Part shown: positions 25,517 to 33,195 of the stretch, in pieces
How the letters are laid out: every line of letters starts with the position of its first letter
Position numbering within the stretch: the first letter of the stretch is position 1
Source: Paenibacillus sp. 32352
GTDB lineage: Bacteria; Bacillota; Bacilli; Paenibacillales; NBRC-103111
DNA: 64,000 bases
Direction: 5' to 3'
Assembly (NCBI RefSeq): GCF_002042965.1
Contig: NZ_MZNT01000009.1
Coordinates: 62,001-126,000 of the forward strand
Notes under the pieces: model-generated
Told to the model about the DNA's origin: nothing
Databases searched by the model: none
The model's input: only the letters and a program-made list of their open reading frames with translations
Translations under genes and position numbers: made by a program

Positions 25517-25828
25517 TTAACCGAGAATAGGTTTGGTTACTTCAATCATATGAATCATTCGTTCTAGGTCGAGCCGCAAAATCTCTCTGCCTTTATCTGT
25601 AATAGCGTAAACCTTGCGCCGGCTATCATCGCTTTGAACGGGCTGTATAAATTGAAGCTTCAGCAGATTCTCAACCGCTCCATACAGCGTTCCTGCCGCC
25701 ATTCTGACCTGCCCGCGGCTGAGCTCCTCCACCTTTTGCATAATCAAATAGCCATGAGCTGGCTCCATCAAAGCCAAGAGAATATAGTAGACGGTTTCCG
25801 TGAGCGGTAAATGCTTATCGCGACTCAT
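25517..25828 (-). CDS. PadR family transcriptional regulator
   Basis: 103 residues, PadR winged helix: LTETVYYILLALMEPAHGYLIM, RMAAGTLYGAVENLL, DDSRRKVYAITDKG. The C-terminal dimerisation helix is short, as in subfamily-2 PadR proteins. First gene of a two-gene operon with DUF2812. The ATG follows AAAGGAGG. Its upstream region carries three ACTGTATA-type boxes that may be its own operator. Confidence 0.9.
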   Translation of the reverse strand: MSRDKHLPLTETVYYILLALMEPAHGYLIMQKVEELSRGQVRMAAGTLYGAVENLLKLQFIQPVQSDDSRRKVYAITDKGREILRLDLERMIHMIEVTKPILG

Positions 25829-25851
25829 ATAGGACCTCCTTTTTATTCAAC

Positions 25852-25905
25852 CAAACTGTATATCGTCGAACTGTATAGTTATACTATATACATTCTGACT
25901 GTATA
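25852..25905. promoter_or_regulatory. ACTGTATA repeats upstream of padR
   Basis: ACTGTATA occurs at about 25855 and 25870 and GACTGTATA at about 25895, with the inverted TATAGTTATACTATA between them. Spacing of 15-25 bp and position over the minus-strand promoter fit an autoregulatory operator. Confidence 0.4.
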
Positions 25906-26072
25906 TTACAATGGGGAAAAAGCCTTAGAGAGGAATGAACTCTATTGGGGTTGAAAGGGCATCGTCTGGGGTCATTCTTATGTTTGAGGATTTTGAGAAA
26001 GGAAAGGTTTTCTCAAAGCGTACAAAGCCGTATAATGGACTGATGGCAATATTTCCCTTAGGGAGGACCGTT

Positions 26073-26543
26073 ATGAAAACGAGAAGATTTCAAGCTTCCG
26101 ATATGAACCAGATCGTCTCGCTGTTCTACGAAACCGTCCATTCGGTTAACGGCAGAGACTACTCGCAAGAGCAGCTGGATGCATGGGCGCCGAGAGATGA
26201 GCAAGCCCTGAAGCTGAAAGCCTGGGAAGCTTCGATGAGCCGCAATGTCACTTATGTTGCTGAGGCTGACGGGGTCATTACCGGTTTTTCGGATATGACT
26301 TCTGAGGGACATCTGGACAGGCTGTACGTTCACAAAGACTATCAAAGACAAGGCATTGCTTCGATGTTGGTGGATAGTTTGGAAGAGGAAGCAAGACGGC
26401 TGGGGCTGGTTGAGATCGATGTAGAGGCGAGCATTACGGCCAAGCCTTTTTTTGAAAAGAGGGGGTATCGGGTCCTGGAATCGCAGGTGGTAGAGCGCAG
26501 AGGGGTGAAATTAGCGAATTATAAAATGATCAAGTCGTTATGA
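26073..26543 (+). CDS. GNAT family N-acetyltransferase
   Basis: 156 residues. The acetyl-CoA loop is LYVHKDYQRQGIASMLVDSL (about 90-109, Q/R-x-x-G-x-G/A form); RFQASDMNQIVSLFYETVHSVN at the start and FEKRGYRVLESQ near the end complete the GNAT fold. Similar to the YafP-type acetyltransferases. The start at 26073 has GGGAGG 6 bases before it; upstream in-frame codons lack a ribosome site. Substrate unknown; single gene. Confidence 0.88.
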   Translation: MKTRRFQASDMNQIVSLFYETVHSVNGRDYSQEQLDAWAPRDEQALKLKAWEASMSRNVTYVAEADGVITGFSDMTSEGHLDRLYVHKDYQRQGIASMLVDSLEEEARRLGLVEIDVEASITAKPFFEKRGYRVLESQVVERRGVKLANYKMIKSL

Positions 26544-26629
26544 GGAAGCCGTTAAAATCCCGAGCTGGCCACCTCATTCCCTTAACCTAAATCATATTGG
26601 TTCGCATTAAATCAACGGAGGAAGCTTGA

Positions 26630-27247
26630 ATGAGAATCATAGATCTCTCGCATCCCATTTATGACGGAATGTCTGTGTATCCTAGAGACGCCGGAACCTC
26701 GCTAGTACGCTCCAAGCATATCAAGCAAGATGGCTATACTAACCATCAGTTGTCCGCAAATATGCATGCCGGTACGCATATCGACGGGCCTATGCATCTT
26801 TTGGATTGCGATAAGTATCTTAATGAATTTCCAGTGGAAACCTTTATAGGGGAAGGATGTCTGCTTGATGTCTCCCAAAATAGAACGATCGACTACAAAG
26901 CGGAATATGAGCAGCACATTCAGCAAAAGCAAATCGTCCTATTGTATACAGGGTACAGTCAATATTACGGACAACCCCGGTATTACACGGATCATCCTGT
27001 GCTGACCCTGCAATTTGCAGAATTGCTGGTGCGGAAGCAAGTGAAAATGATCGGGCTGGATTTCCCGTCACCGGACTCATACCCATTTGAAATCCATAAG
27101 TATTTGTTTCAACACGACATTCTGATTATTGAAAATTTGACGAATGTGGAGAAGCTGCTGCAAGTGCCATCTTTTGAGATTATAGCCTTGCCGTTATCTA
27201 TTAAAGCGGACTCTTCTTTAGCCCGGGTTGTTGCGAAAGCGGAATAG
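26630..27247 (+). CDS. Cyclase family protein (kynurenine formamidase-like metal hydrolase)
   Basis: 205 residues. The signature HAGTHIDGPMHLL (about 46-58) provides the metal-binding His and Asp residues of the cyclase/KynB superfamily, and IDLSHPIYDGM is the conserved N-terminus. GLDFPSPD is the second active-site block. Members hydrolyse amide or ester bonds (formylkynurenine, isatin) or act in polyketide cyclisation. The short genomic context gives no tryptophan-pathway neighbours, so the substrate is not assigned. Good ribosome site CGGAGGAAG. Confidence 0.85.
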   Translation: MRIIDLSHPIYDGMSVYPRDAGTSLVRSKHIKQDGYTNHQLSANMHAGTHIDGPMHLLDCDKYLNEFPVETFIGEGCLLDVSQNRTIDYKAEYEQHIQQKQIVLLYTGYSQYYGQPRYYTDHPVLTLQFAELLVRKQVKMIGLDFPSPDSYPFEIHKYLFQHDILIIENLTNVEKLLQVPSFEIIALPLSIKADSSLARVVAKAE

Positions 27248-27329
27248 ACGACAGGGTCAAGCGGCGGTGTTGTTGTTTTAACGGAGACGATGGATTCAAT
27301 AATTTTAACAAGAAAGAGATGAAGCATTG

Positions 27330-27890
27330 ATGATCTATATCGCACTGCTGCGGGGGATTAATGTAGGCGGCAAAAATAAAGTCAAAATGGCCGATTTGAA
27401 GAAAATGATGGAACAAATGGACGGCATAAGCCGCGTGCAAACCTATATTCAAAGCGGCAATGTGCTGTTCGAGTCCAATGAAGAGCATGGATCGCTGCGC
27501 CAAAGAATGGAGCGGGAGCTGGAGAACACATTTGGCTTCGCTATTACAGTCGTTTTAAGAACTTTGGACGAGCTGCGAGAGGTGGCTGCCCATTGCCCAT
27601 TTACTGAAGAAGAAATTGCCGAAGCGGATGCGGCCTCCGATGCGGAAAGCTTATATGTGGCGTTTCTGCTGGAAGAGCCGTTGCCGGAGAAGCTCGAAAA
27701 ACTAAAGCCGTACCAAACCGCGGATGATAAATATCATGCAGCGGGACGGGAGATTTATCTCTTATTCCGCTACAGCGTCCGCGATTCCAAGCTGGCGACG
27801 AATCTTGCCAAGCTGGAGGTTCCGACCACCGTACGCAACTGGAAGACAGTATCCAAGCTGCTGGCTCTAGGGCTGGCAATGGAGTCTTAA
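27330..27890 (+). CDS. DUF1697 family protein
   Basis: 186 residues, the normal size. The conserved blocks are IALLRGINVGGKNKVKMADL at the N-terminus and VQTYIQSGNVLF. The family occurs widely in bacteria and its function is not known. ATG at 27330 is preferred over the TTG at 27327. It is followed by a terminator and converges with the MocR-type gene. Confidence 0.9.
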   Translation: MIYIALLRGINVGGKNKVKMADLKKMMEQMDGISRVQTYIQSGNVLFESNEEHGSLRQRMERELENTFGFAITVVLRTLDELREVAAHCPFTEEEIAEADAASDAESLYVAFLLEEPLPEKLEKLKPYQTADDKYHAAGREIYLLFRYSVRDSKLATNLAKLEVPTTVRNWKTVSKLLALGLAMES

Positions 27891-27904
27891 GCCGCGGCAA
27901 GCTC

Positions 27905-27931
27905 AGCAGGCCTTCTTGAGGGCCTGCTTTC
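27905..27931. terminator. Intrinsic terminator between convergent genes
   Basis: AGCAGGCC/GGCCTGCT, 8-bp perfect stem, 8-base loop, TTTCTC tail. Confidence 0.7.
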
Positions 27932-27968
27932 TCATTCCAACCTATCCTGGGTGGTCGTGTATCCTCCG

Positions 27969-29378
27969 CTATTCCGCTTGTAAAATCTCCGCAAGGGCTT
28001 TAACCCCCTCCGCAATGTTTGGTTCCGACACGTTGCCGAATCCCATAATGAGCCGGTCTTCGTACTGTCCTTTGGCGATGGTATATTTCTCCGCAGGATA
28101 AATGGTAATGTTTCGTTCCGCAAGCCGCGCAGCTGCATAGGAATCCAGCTTGTATTTGTTTAACTCCGCTACCAGATGCAGGCCCGCGGCATCGCCGGAT
28201 ATTCGGACCCCGCTGCCGAACGCTTCGGATAAGCAGGTGATGAGACGGTTTCGTCTTTTGCCATAGATGCGTTTCATACGGGCGATATGACGCTCCAAAT
28301 GATGCTCGGCTATGAACCTTGCCAGAGTGAGCTGGGGCAGAGTCGGGCTTTGCATATCCGCCAGGCGCTTCAGGCGATGAAGAGGAGCGATCAGTTCATT
28401 AGGCACTACTATATAGCCTATCCGGAGTGCAGGGAACAGGTTTTTGCTGAAGGTTCCGACATAGATGACCCGTTCTGCATCCAGCTCTCTTAAAGCATGG
28501 ACCGGAATTCCCGCATAGCGGAATTCACTGTCGTAATCATCCTCGATAATGTAACAGCCCGTCTGCCTGGCGTACTCCAGAAGCTCCATACGGCGCCCTA
28601 TCGACAGAATACTGCCAAACGGAAATTGGTGGGAAGGAGTAACAAAGACGCACTTGGGCCGAACGGAAGACGGGATATCATCGATGCATAGTCCGTGGTC
28701 ATCGACAGGAACGGGTACAATGTCAGCGCCTGTAGAGGCAAACATCTCATAAATAAAGGTAGCAGTCGGATCCTCTGAGACCATGGCAGCTCCGGGTTTC
28801 AATAAAAGCTGGCACAGCAGGGCTATGCCCTGGGTAGCACCGGCCGTAATAATGACCTGGGACGGGAGACAATGAATCCCCTTGGTATTTCGTAAGAGCT
28901 GGCATATGACCGTGCGGAGCTCGAGATGGCCCTCCGTTTGGTCATAGCCGTATTCCCATGCATCTGTAGTTTCGTATACGGCCGAGGCGGTTTCCTTCCA
29001 TTTTTTGCGGGGAATATGCTCCAGTGCCGGGAAGCTTGGGCGGAAATCAATGCGATGGAAGCCTGTAGTAGTTTTTATAGAATTGGCTGCGTCAAGGGAG
29101 AGGCTTTCCTGCTGAAAAACCGGAGAGGGCCGTCGGCCGCCAAAATCCACGACATAAGTGCCCGAGCCTTGTCGGCCTTCCAAATAGCCTTCAGCGATCA
29201 GCTGCTCATAGACCTCCACGATAAGTGCCCGTGATACCCCGAATTCGCTTGCAAGATCTCTCGTTGACGGCAATCTCCTGCCAGCCGGGTATATGCCCAG
29301 AAAGATTCTCTCCCGCAGAAGGGTATAAACCTGCTTTGTTTTCGTCCCGGCAGGGTGGGACATGGGCTGTCTTGGCAT
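27969..29378 (-). CDS. MocR/GntR family regulator with aminotransferase-like domain
   Basis: 469 residues. N-terminal GntR winged helix (about 10-75: VYTLLRERIFLGIYPAGRRLPSTRDLASEFGVSR is split here into RRLPSTRDLASEFGVSR as core) and a fold-type I aminotransferase domain (about 110-465) with the PLP lysine in GTFSKNLFPALRIGY (about 303) and FVTPSHQFPFGS. The family (PdxR, GabR) senses PLP plus an amino-acid-like ligand. The divergent MFS gene and the operator-like TGGTA repeats between them make that exporter the likely target. Confidence 0.9.
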   Translation of the reverse strand: MPRQPMSHPAGTKTKQVYTLLRERIFLGIYPAGRRLPSTRDLASEFGVSRALIVEVYEQLIAEGYLEGRQGSGTYVVDFGGRRPSPVFQQESLSLDAANSIKTTTGFHRIDFRPSFPALEHIPRKKWKETASAVYETTDAWEYGYDQTEGHLELRTVICQLLRNTKGIHCLPSQVIITAGATQGIALLCQLLLKPGAAMVSEDPTATFIYEMFASTGADIVPVPVDDHGLCIDDIPSSVRPKCVFVTPSHQFPFGSILSIGRRMELLEYARQTGCYIIEDDYDSEFRYAGIPVHALRELDAERVIYVGTFSKNLFPALRIGYIVVPNELIAPLHRLKRLADMQSPTLPQLTLARFIAEHHLERHIARMKRIYGKRRNRLITCLSEAFGSGVRISGDAAGLHLVAELNKYKLDSYAAARLAERNITIYPAEKYTIAKGQYEDRLIMGFGNVSEPNIAEGVKALAEILQAE

Positions 29379-29401
29379 AAGGCTGCCCCCTTTTGATCCT
29401 G

Positions 29402-29450
29402 AATTGGTATGCTTAATTTAAACGGAATGTGGTACTTAATGCTACCAATT
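29402..29450. promoter_or_regulatory. MocR-type operator candidate
   Basis: Inverted 8-mers AATTGGTA (29402-29409) and TACCAATT (29443-29450), plus an inner TGGTA at 29430-29434 that forms TGGTA-8-TACCA. Lies in the 131-bp divergent gap. Confidence 0.5.
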
Positions 29451-29509
29451 TAACATGATAACATGGACATTGCCAATGGAAAACAAAACATGGGAGGAAG
29501 GTAGAAACG

Positions 29510-30760
29510 ATGAGTCTGTGGCTGCAGCTTGAGAGAAGCGGTAAGAAGGGCAAGATGGCCGATGGATTCATGATCGCAGCCCTCTTCATGGCCTCTTTAA
29601 ATTTGCGGCCGGGGATCAGCAGCATAGCGCCTGTCCTTGAGAGCATCCGGGGAGAATTGGGGATGAATGCCGCTGTCGCAAGCTTGCTGACCTCCATCCC
29701 TGTCTTGTGCATGGGCTTCTTCTCACCGCTTGCTGTTAAAATTGCCGCACGTATCGGAATCGAGCGGGTTATTGCCTGGTCACTGGTGCTGATCAGCGGG
29801 GGCACCATGCTGCGCCTGGTCGTACATTCCACAGCCATTCTCTTGGTGACTTCGGTCCTGGCAGGCTTGGGGATTGCGGCGATGGGGCCTTTATTATCAG
29901 GGTTTATCCGGAGGCATTTCCCGCGCAATATCCCCATGATGATCGCCGTTTACTCTATGGCCCTGTCTCTGGGGGCCGCACTAGGCTCCAGCTTATCCGT
30001 TCCCTTGCAAATGGCCGCCCATTCGTGGCGGATGTCGCTGGCTTTTTGGGCGATGCTGGCTGTGGCAGCAGCACCGGTGTGGTATGCTGTTGTCAGACAA
30101 AGGGAGGAGGCTCCCAAGGGTGCGGCTGATCCAGCTCAGGCGGCAAAGCTGCCCTGGGGAAGTAAGAGGGCTTGGCTATTGACCTTGCATTTTGGTCTCA
30201 TGGCATTCGTATTTTATTCGTTAATGGCGTGGTTGTCGCCTATCACAGAAAGCCTCGGTTATTCCCGCCTCTATGCGGGAAATGTGCTGACAATCTTTGC
30301 TGTAGTTCAGATTCCCAGCAGCTGGGTATTGCAATTGCTGCTGAAGCGTGTCCCATCCCGCTTGTTGTGGCTGCTTACCGCATCGTTATTGCAGCTCATC
30401 GGATTCCTGCTGATTTTATGCACGATGGTTCCCTGGTTAGCAGCTGTGCTGCTAGGCTTTGGATCGGGGATGCTGTTTGCTCTTGGAACCTTGCTCCCGA
30501 TCGATGCGGCCTCAGGTCCGCAGGAAGCATCCTCCCTGGCTGCCATGACGCAATCGGCGGGATACATTATCGGGGCATTAGGACCCATCCTTTTGGGCTG
30601 GTTTAATGACATGACGCACCAATTTGGCTTGGCGATCCTGCTATTGATCTTCGTCACGGTTATATTAATGGTGATTCAAGCTCTTATCTGCTCTCGAAAT
30701 ACGAATAAGAAATTAAAAGCGGTGACTCAAACTACAAGCATGCAGGAGGGAATAGGATGA
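29510..30760 (+). CDS. MFS transporter, CynX/NimT (YycB-like) family
   Basis: 416 residues, twelve predicted helices. The family motif FMASLNLRPGISSIAPVLESIR near residue 24 is diagnostic for the CynX/NimT branch, and FSPLAVKIAARIGIERVI is motif A. The members export 2-nitroimidazole or cyanate, or are of unknown substrate. The ribosome site is GGGAGGAAGG. Overlaps the next gene by 4 bp (ATGA) and faces the MocR-type regulator. Confidence 0.88.
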   Translation: MSLWLQLERSGKKGKMADGFMIAALFMASLNLRPGISSIAPVLESIRGELGMNAAVASLLTSIPVLCMGFFSPLAVKIAARIGIERVIAWSLVLISGGTMLRLVVHSTAILLVTSVLAGLGIAAMGPLLSGFIRRHFPRNIPMMIAVYSMALSLGAALGSSLSVPLQMAAHSWRMSLAFWAMLAVAAAPVWYAVVRQREEAPKGAADPAQAAKLPWGSKRAWLLTLHFGLMAFVFYSLMAWLSPITESLGYSRLYAGNVLTIFAVVQIPSSWVLQLLLKRVPSRLLWLLTASLLQLIGFLLILCTMVPWLAAVLLGFGSGMLFALGTLLPIDAASGPQEASSLAAMTQSAGYIIGALGPILLGWFNDMTHQFGLAILLLIFVTVILMVIQALICSRNTNKKLKAVTQTTSMQEGIG

Positions 30761-31611
30761 AAATATTTGTAGCAGGCTCCACAGGGGTTATCGGTCGTTT
30801 CCTGCTTCCCAAGCTAGGGCAAGCGGGTCATGAGGTCATTGGAATGACCCATGATGAAGCACGGAGGCCCCTCATTGAAGCTATGGGGGCAAGGTCTATG
30901 GTAGTCGATGTGTTTGATCGTGAGGCTATGATTGAGGCAATAGGGGAAGTGCGGCCGGATGTGATTATTCATCAGCTGACTTCGTTAAGCAACTGGAATT
31001 TCGCCGAGAATGCCAGGATTCGAATAGAAGGAACCCGCAATCTGGTGGATGCCGCACAAGCGGCAGGGGTTAGGCATATGATCGCACAAAGCATCTCTTG
31101 GGCATATGAGCCTGGCGATCATCCTGCAACAGAAGAAGTTCCTTTGGATATTCATGCACCTCTGCCCCGCATATCAATGATAAATGGAATTGTTGCATTG
31201 GAAAGGACCGTAGCCGAAATGCCGCACCACGTCATTCTCCGGTATGGAATGCTCTACGGACCGGATACTTGGTATGACGTCAAGGGAGACATGGCGGAAA
31301 AAGTACGAAATGGTGAGCTGCCGGCAACGGACGGACTCACGTCGTTTCTACATGTGGAGGATGCGGCAAATGCCGCTGTCCAGGCACTGGATTGGCCCAC
31401 AGGAGCGGTAAACATCGTAGATGATGAGCCCGCTTCCGGTAAGGAGTGGCTGCCTGTTTACGCGCAAGCCCTGAATGCTCCTGCCCCCGTGTATAAACCT
31501 GGAAGTAATCGGGGTGAACGCGGGGCATCGAACACCAAAGCACGGGGAGAGTTAGGGTGGATGCCGATGTACTCTTCCTGGAGATCCGGATTTGCACAAA
31601 GCTTAAAATGA
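30757..31611 (+). CDS. NAD(P)-dependent extended-SDR / epimerase-like protein
   Basis: 284 residues. The Rossmann dinucleotide loop is FVAGSTGVIGRFLLPKL (GxxGxxG) at residues 4-20. A typical active-site YxxxK is not obvious; the region ISWAYEPGDHPATEEVPLD follows the usual Ser strand, so this is probably an atypical SDR or NAD-binding-10 type protein. Translationally coupled to the MFS exporter gene. Terminator-like repeat 20 bp later. Confidence 0.82.
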   Translation: MKIFVAGSTGVIGRFLLPKLGQAGHEVIGMTHDEARRPLIEAMGARSMVVDVFDREAMIEAIGEVRPDVIIHQLTSLSNWNFAENARIRIEGTRNLVDAAQAAGVRHMIAQSISWAYEPGDHPATEEVPLDIHAPLPRISMINGIVALERTVAEMPHHVILRYGMLYGPDTWYDVKGDMAEKVRNGELPATDGLTSFLHVEDAANAAVQALDWPTGAVNIVDDEPASGKEWLPVYAQALNAPAPVYKPGSNRGERGASNTKARGELGWMPMYSSWRSGFAQSLK

Positions 31612-31630
31612 TATAGTAGAAAATCAGTGA

Positions 31631-31654
31631 GGGACTGCCGTTGGGCAGTCCTAT
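31631..31654 (+). terminator. Terminator-like direct repeat, left copy
   Basis: GGGACTGCCGTTGGGCAGTCCTAT: 8-bp stem GGACTGCC/GGCAGTCC (one mismatch-free), 4-base loop. Duplicate of 31861-31884 with one difference; the two bracket the fold-back element. Confidence 0.6.
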
Positions 31655-31659
31655 GAGTC

Positions 31660-31855
31660 TGTCGAGAAACCTAGTTTTGCGAGAACTTTGCTAAATATGG
31701 AGGTGGGGTATTCCTCGGAAGAGTTTACGTCCGCCTTTGAAACCCGTGAAAATACCACTAAATCTGATCCCTTTCACGGGTTTCAACAGCGGCTGGAGGG
31801 GCATACCCCACCGTAGTATATTAGCAATAGTTCAAGCCTTATAGGTTTCTCGACA
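31660..31855. mobile_element. MITE-like fold-back element, 196 bp
   Basis: Ends are perfect 13-bp inverted repeats (TGTCGAGAAACCT at 31660-31672; complement at 31843-31855). Further nested pairs share almost the same centre: TGCTAA/TTAGCA (31689, 31821), GTGGGGTAT/ATACCCCAC (31703, 31803) and TTGAAACCCGTGAAA with its complement (31737-31751, 31772-31786). There is no open frame of note inside, so it would be non-autonomous. No clear short target duplication is visible; a 24-bp repeat flanks it. The rest of the 446-bp gap (31612-32057) holds a degenerate copy of the dyad repeat and a TATAAT box at 31977-31982. Confidence 0.65.
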
Positions 31856-31860
31856 ATCTG

Positions 31861-31884
31861 GGGACTGCCGTTAGGCAGTCCTAT
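31861..31884 (+). terminator. Terminator-like direct repeat, right copy
   Basis: GGGACTGCCGTTAGGCAGTCCTAT followed by TTG; stem of 8 bp. See left copy at 31631. Confidence 0.6.
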
Positions 31885-31914
31885 TTGATCTTAATATAAT
31901 TTTTAAACTTCGAG

Positions 31915-31941
31915 ATTCCCCGCTAGTACCTGAATCAGGTT
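31915..31941. repeat. 50-bp dyad repeat, degenerate half copy C
   Basis: TTCCCCGCTAGTACCTGAATCAGGTT matches the left half of the copy at 24691; the right arm is missing. Confidence 0.5.
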
Positions 31942-32057
31942 ATTTTACCTAGTAGATTTATTAAGAATCGGCAGTGTATAATGCTTTTAGCTAAGACATG
32001 AAAGATTCCACTCCCCTTTCAGCAGCCTCTTTGACCCTATCCCTTCACAAGGAGTGA

Positions 32058-33176
32058 ATGAAGCTAATGCGCGTTATACTTATCGATGATGAAGAGAATG
32101 CGCTGGATATTCTGGAAATCCTATTGCGCGAAATTGGCAGTGTAACGGTGACCGGCCGCTATACGAATCCGATGCAGGCGCTTGATGCTTTGGAACAGCT
32201 GCAGCCGGATGCCGTATTTTTGGATATCCAGATGCCGGGTATGCTGGGAATAGAAGCAGCGAGACGGATTAAGGCTGCAGCTCCGCATACCCAAATTGTT
32301 TTTACCACCGCCTATTCCGAGTATGCAGTCGAAGCCTTTGAGCTTCAGTCCATAGACTATCTTTTGAAGCCGTTTACAAAGGAACGCCTGCGAAATACCA
32401 TTTCCCGATTTGTGAAGCTGCAGCCGAATAACAGCTCGACAGAGGCTGAGCCTGGAGCTGGAACCTACGTTCAATGCTTTGGAGGCTTCCAAATTCAGAC
32501 GGCCAACGGTCTGCTTTCCTGGAAGACGAATAAGGAAAAAGAGCTTTGCGCATTCCTGATTCATCATGCGGGGCATCAAGCAGATGCTGCGGTGATGATT
32601 AACTCGATCTGGCCGGAGTCTGAGCTGGATAAAGCGAAAGTTTATTTGTATACATGCCTCTCGTATTTGAGAAAAAGCTTTCAGGCTAACCACGTCAAGC
32701 TGAAGGTAACGAAAGCAGGCAGAGGCTACGCCATCGACATGGAAGGAACTCAAAGCGATGTCGCGGAGTTCCTGTTACTAGCCGAGCAGACGGCATCCGA
32801 GCAGGCTATGAGTGAGAAGCAATACGAAAAATTGAACGTGCTGTATAAGGGGGAGTATTTGCAGGGCTGTGATTTTCATTGGGCGATGTGGAAAGGAGAA
32901 GAGCTGAAGAATAAATACATACAAACGTTGAGGACGGCATACGGCCATTTTTTGAGAACCGGCAATATGGCGCTTGCTGCGGACAGCTTGCGGCATGTGT
33001 TGACAGCTTCCCCCGACTCGGAGAAGGATGGGAGAGATCTGATCCGGCTGTATCTCCATACGGACAAGCGTAACGAGGCCATGAAAATATTCCGGCAGCT
33101 GGATCACGCGGTTCGAGTCAATCTCGGTGTCGAGCTGGAAGAAGAGACGGTTCGCTTGTACAGAAGCTTCGCCTAA
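32058..33176 (+). CDS. SARP-type response regulator (REC + winged helix + BTAD)
   Basis: 372 residues. Receiver domain 4-120 with DDEE, phospho-Asp in VFLDIQMPGM (about 55), Thr in FTTAYSEYA and Lys in LLKPF. An OmpR/SARP-like winged helix about 130-225 (VQCFGGFQI, LSWKTNKEKELCAFLIHHAG, VYLYTCLSYLRKSF), and a C-terminal bacterial transcriptional-activation domain with TPR-like helices about 235-370. Such SARP-REC proteins are typical partners of 7TM-DISM kinases in Paenibacillaceae. The kinase gene starts 19 bp later. A further ATG at 32067 is possible as start. Direct repeats upstream of the giant surface gene at 36627 have the spacing expected for such a domain. Confidence 0.88.
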   Translation: MKLMRVILIDDEENALDILEILLREIGSVTVTGRYTNPMQALDALEQLQPDAVFLDIQMPGMLGIEAARRIKAAAPHTQIVFTTAYSEYAVEAFELQSIDYLLKPFTKERLRNTISRFVKLQPNNSSTEAEPGAGTYVQCFGGFQIQTANGLLSWKTNKEKELCAFLIHHAGHQADAAVMINSIWPESELDKAKVYLYTCLSYLRKSFQANHVKLKVTKAGRGYAIDMEGTQSDVAEFLLLAEQTASEQAMSEKQYEKLNVLYKGEYLQGCDFHWAMWKGEELKNKYIQTLRTAYGHFLRTGNMALAADSLRHVLTASPDSEKDGRDLIRLYLHTDKRNEAMKIFRQLDHAVRVNLGVELEEETVRLYRSFA

Positions 33177-33195
33177 TTCATTCGAGGAGACCAGC

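Noticed and set aside
32058..33176. SARP regulator as a sign of an antibiotic biosynthesis cluster
   Set aside because: No PKS, NRPS, RiPP or tailoring genes follow; the domain is attached to a receiver and paired with a kinase.
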